A stretch of 64,000 nt of DNA from Stenotrophomonas sp. SAU14A_NAIMI4_8 (GTDB lineage: Bacteria > Pseudomonadota > Gammaproteobacteria > Xanthomonadales > Xanthomonadaceae): NCBI RefSeq assembly GCF_003086695.1, contig NZ_CP025999.1, positions 1,104,820-1,168,819 on the forward strand, read 5' to 3'. Below the pieces are notes generated by a model. That model did no database searches, was not told where the DNA came from, and saw nothing but the letters and a program-made list of their open reading frames with translations. Both the position numbers and the translations under genes were made by a program. Shown here one piece after another: positions 63,019 through 64,000 of this stretch. Positions within the stretch are counted from its first letter, which is position 1. Each line of letters begins with the position of its first letter.

Positions 63019-63467
63019 GCGGCGCTCGCCGAAGGGGGAAGGTCCAGGGCCAGGCGCAGGCTGCGCGCGTCGCCGGCCTCGCGCAGGGCCTGGCGGATGG
63101 CCGGCGAAGAGAACAGTTCGGCCAGCTCGGACAGCAGCATCAGGTGCTGGTGGGTGTAGTGGGCGGGCACGGCCATGGCGAACACCAGGTCCACCGGGGC
63201 GTCGCCGCCGAAATCGATGGGGGTGGCCAGCCGCAGCAGGGCGCCGCGGGGCCGGTCCAGCGCGGGCGCGCGCCCGTGCGGAATGGCGATGCCCTCGCCG
63301 ATGCAGGTGCTGCCCAGCGCTTCGCGCTGGCACAGGTTCTGGTAGATCTGCTCGGCATTGGCCTGGCGGCAGGCCAACAGGCCGGCGGCGGTCTGCAGGA
63401 CGCTGTCGCGGTCGGTGGCCGTGCAGAGCTGGGTCTGCACGGCCGCCAGAAGGTCAGTCAGGGGCAT
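63015..63467 (-). CDS. ptsN: PTS EIIA-Ntr
   Basis: A 150-residue nitrogen-type EIIA. The phosphorylation site His64 is in AIPHGRA. EIIA-Ntr regulates potassium transport, nitrogen metabolism and stress responses through its phosphorylation state. It lies between hpf and hprK, the conserved order after rpoN. EI-Ntr (ptsP) and NPr are not in this window, so the charge could come from HPr and EI. Confidence 0.95.
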   Translation of the reverse strand: MPLTDLLAAVQTQLCTATDRDSVLQTAAGLLACRQANAEQIYQNLCQREALGSTCIGEGIAIPHGRAPALDRPRGALLRLATPIDFGGDAPVDLVFAMAVPAHYTHQHLMLLSELAELFSSPAIRQALREAGDARSLRLALDLPPSASAA

Positions 63468-63488
63468 GTCTGCGGGGAACGGTGGCGA

Positions 63489-63806
63489 TCAGCCGCCATT
63501 GTCGCCCACCGGCAGCGGTGCGTGCTGCTGTTTTTTCTCCTTGTGCTTGATCACCAGGCGGTCAAGCTTGTCCGCCAGCAGATCGATCGCGGCGTACATG
63601 GTCTGGCCGTTGGCCTCGGCATGCAGGGTCTGGCCGGGAATATTGAGGCTGGCGTCGACGTGGTGTTCGGTCTTCTGCAGCTTGAGGGTTACCCGCGCTT
63701 CGCAGTGCTGGTCGAAGTGCTTGCCGATCCGGGCCAGCTTGTCCTCCACATAGGACTGCAGGGCCGGGGTGACTTCGACATCTTTGCCAAACGTTTCGAT
63801 GCGCAT
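63489..63806 (-). CDS. hpf: Ribosome hibernation promoting factor, short form
   Basis: A 105-residue protein that binds the 30S subunit and supports ribosome dimerisation in stationary phase. The length is that of short HPF/YhbH. The core reads IETFGKDVEVTPALQSYVEDKLAR followed by KTEHHVDASLNIPGQTLHAEANGQTMYAAIDLL-type beta-alpha pattern, without the long C-terminal tail of long HPF. It is 58 bp downstream of rpoN. Confidence 0.95.
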   Translation of the reverse strand: MRIETFGKDVEVTPALQSYVEDKLARIGKHFDQHCEARVTLKLQKTEHHVDASLNIPGQTLHAEANGQTMYAAIDLLADKLDRLVIKHKEKKQQHAPLPVGDNGG

Positions 63807-63864
63807 CGGGTTTCTCCTGTGTTCGGATGTGCCAATGAACCTCTCCGCCGGGCGCGGTGGCGCG

Positions 63865-64000
63865 TCAAGCGATTCTGACCCTTTCGTGCGAGGCGGAGAT
63901 GTTCATGGCCTCACGATACTTCGCAACGGTGCGGCGCGCTACCGGGATTCCCGACGTCTTCAACAGGTCAGCCAGCTTGGCGTCAGAAAGCGGCTTGCGC
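63865..64000 (-). CDS. rpoN: RNA polymerase sigma-54 factor, C-terminal end
   Basis: Forty-five codons of the 3' end are visible; the start lies beyond the window. The RpoN box [10 protein letters not shown], which contacts the -24 promoter element, is complete, and the tail ends ASHERVRIA. Together with hpf and ptsN downstream, this identifies rpoN with confidence. Confidence 0.93.
   Translation of the reverse strand, partial: RKPLSDAKLADLLKTSGIPVARRTVAKYREAMNISASHERVRIA

Overview
The window is chromosomal DNA of a GC-rich gammaproteobacterium of the Xanthomonadaceae, most probably Stenotrophomonas. The evidence is the gene order (yceF-yceD-rpmF-fabH-fabD-fabG-acpP-fabF-pabB-mltG-tmk-holB-pilZ, and rpoN-hpf-ptsN-hprK-rapZ-EIIA-HPr-EI-mgtE), the pilT-pilU pair, and many short GTAG-headed palindromes of the kind described as SMAG/REP repeats in S. 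maltophilia. No prophage, plasmid, conjugative or CRISPR locus is visible.

Layout. 1-13417: the end of a membrane glycosyltransferase, then yceF (minus strand) and one long plus-strand run of fatty-acid synthesis, folate, cell-wall, DNA-replication and pilus genes. A kinase-like membrane protein sits between fabH and fabD, and plsX is missing from its usual place. 13613-16410: a tRNA-Val gene followed by a small islet of unrecognised genes. 16411-17704: a methyltransferase and a small unknown gene. 17839-25323: a tight five-gene operon (SWIM zinc finger, DUF5691-like, MoxR AAA ATPase, DUF5682-like, VWA protein) of unknown function, resembling E. coli yehLMPQ. 25327-35265: DeoR regulator plus MFS permease, a secreted ricin-type lectin, dehydrogenase and LysR genes, a second LysR with a divergent MFS exporter, and a GFA-type protein. 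35376-42032: a DUF4105 protein paired with a lipoprotein hydrolase, an MFS exporter divergent from soxR with a well-formed SoxR-type promoter, and an SDR divergent from a LysR gene. 42052-46728: proC, yggS, and the twitching-motility ATPases pilT and pilU. 46832-54972: aldo/keto reductase, LysR, small and membrane proteins, a Tag-like glycosylase, yqgE, ruvX and pyrB. 54976-55757: a REP-associated tyrosine transposase (RAYT) between two oppositely oriented REP arrays. 55765-58342: an esterase-like lipoprotein, a zinc-ribbon protein and mgtE. 58525-64000: a regulatory phosphotransferase system with rapZ, hprK, ptsN, hpf and the last codons of rpoN, all on the minus strand.

The intergenic spaces carry at least five sequence classes of GTAG repeat. 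They also carry seven copies of a different palindrome whose ends read GGGGTC..GACCCC, one 184-bp element with 26-bp inverted ends, one 102-bp element with perfect 25-bp inverted ends, and one roughly 160-nt imperfect hairpin. The strongest candidates for something under-described are the SWIM/MoxR/DUF5682/VWA operon, the seven-copy palindrome family and the MITE-like elements.
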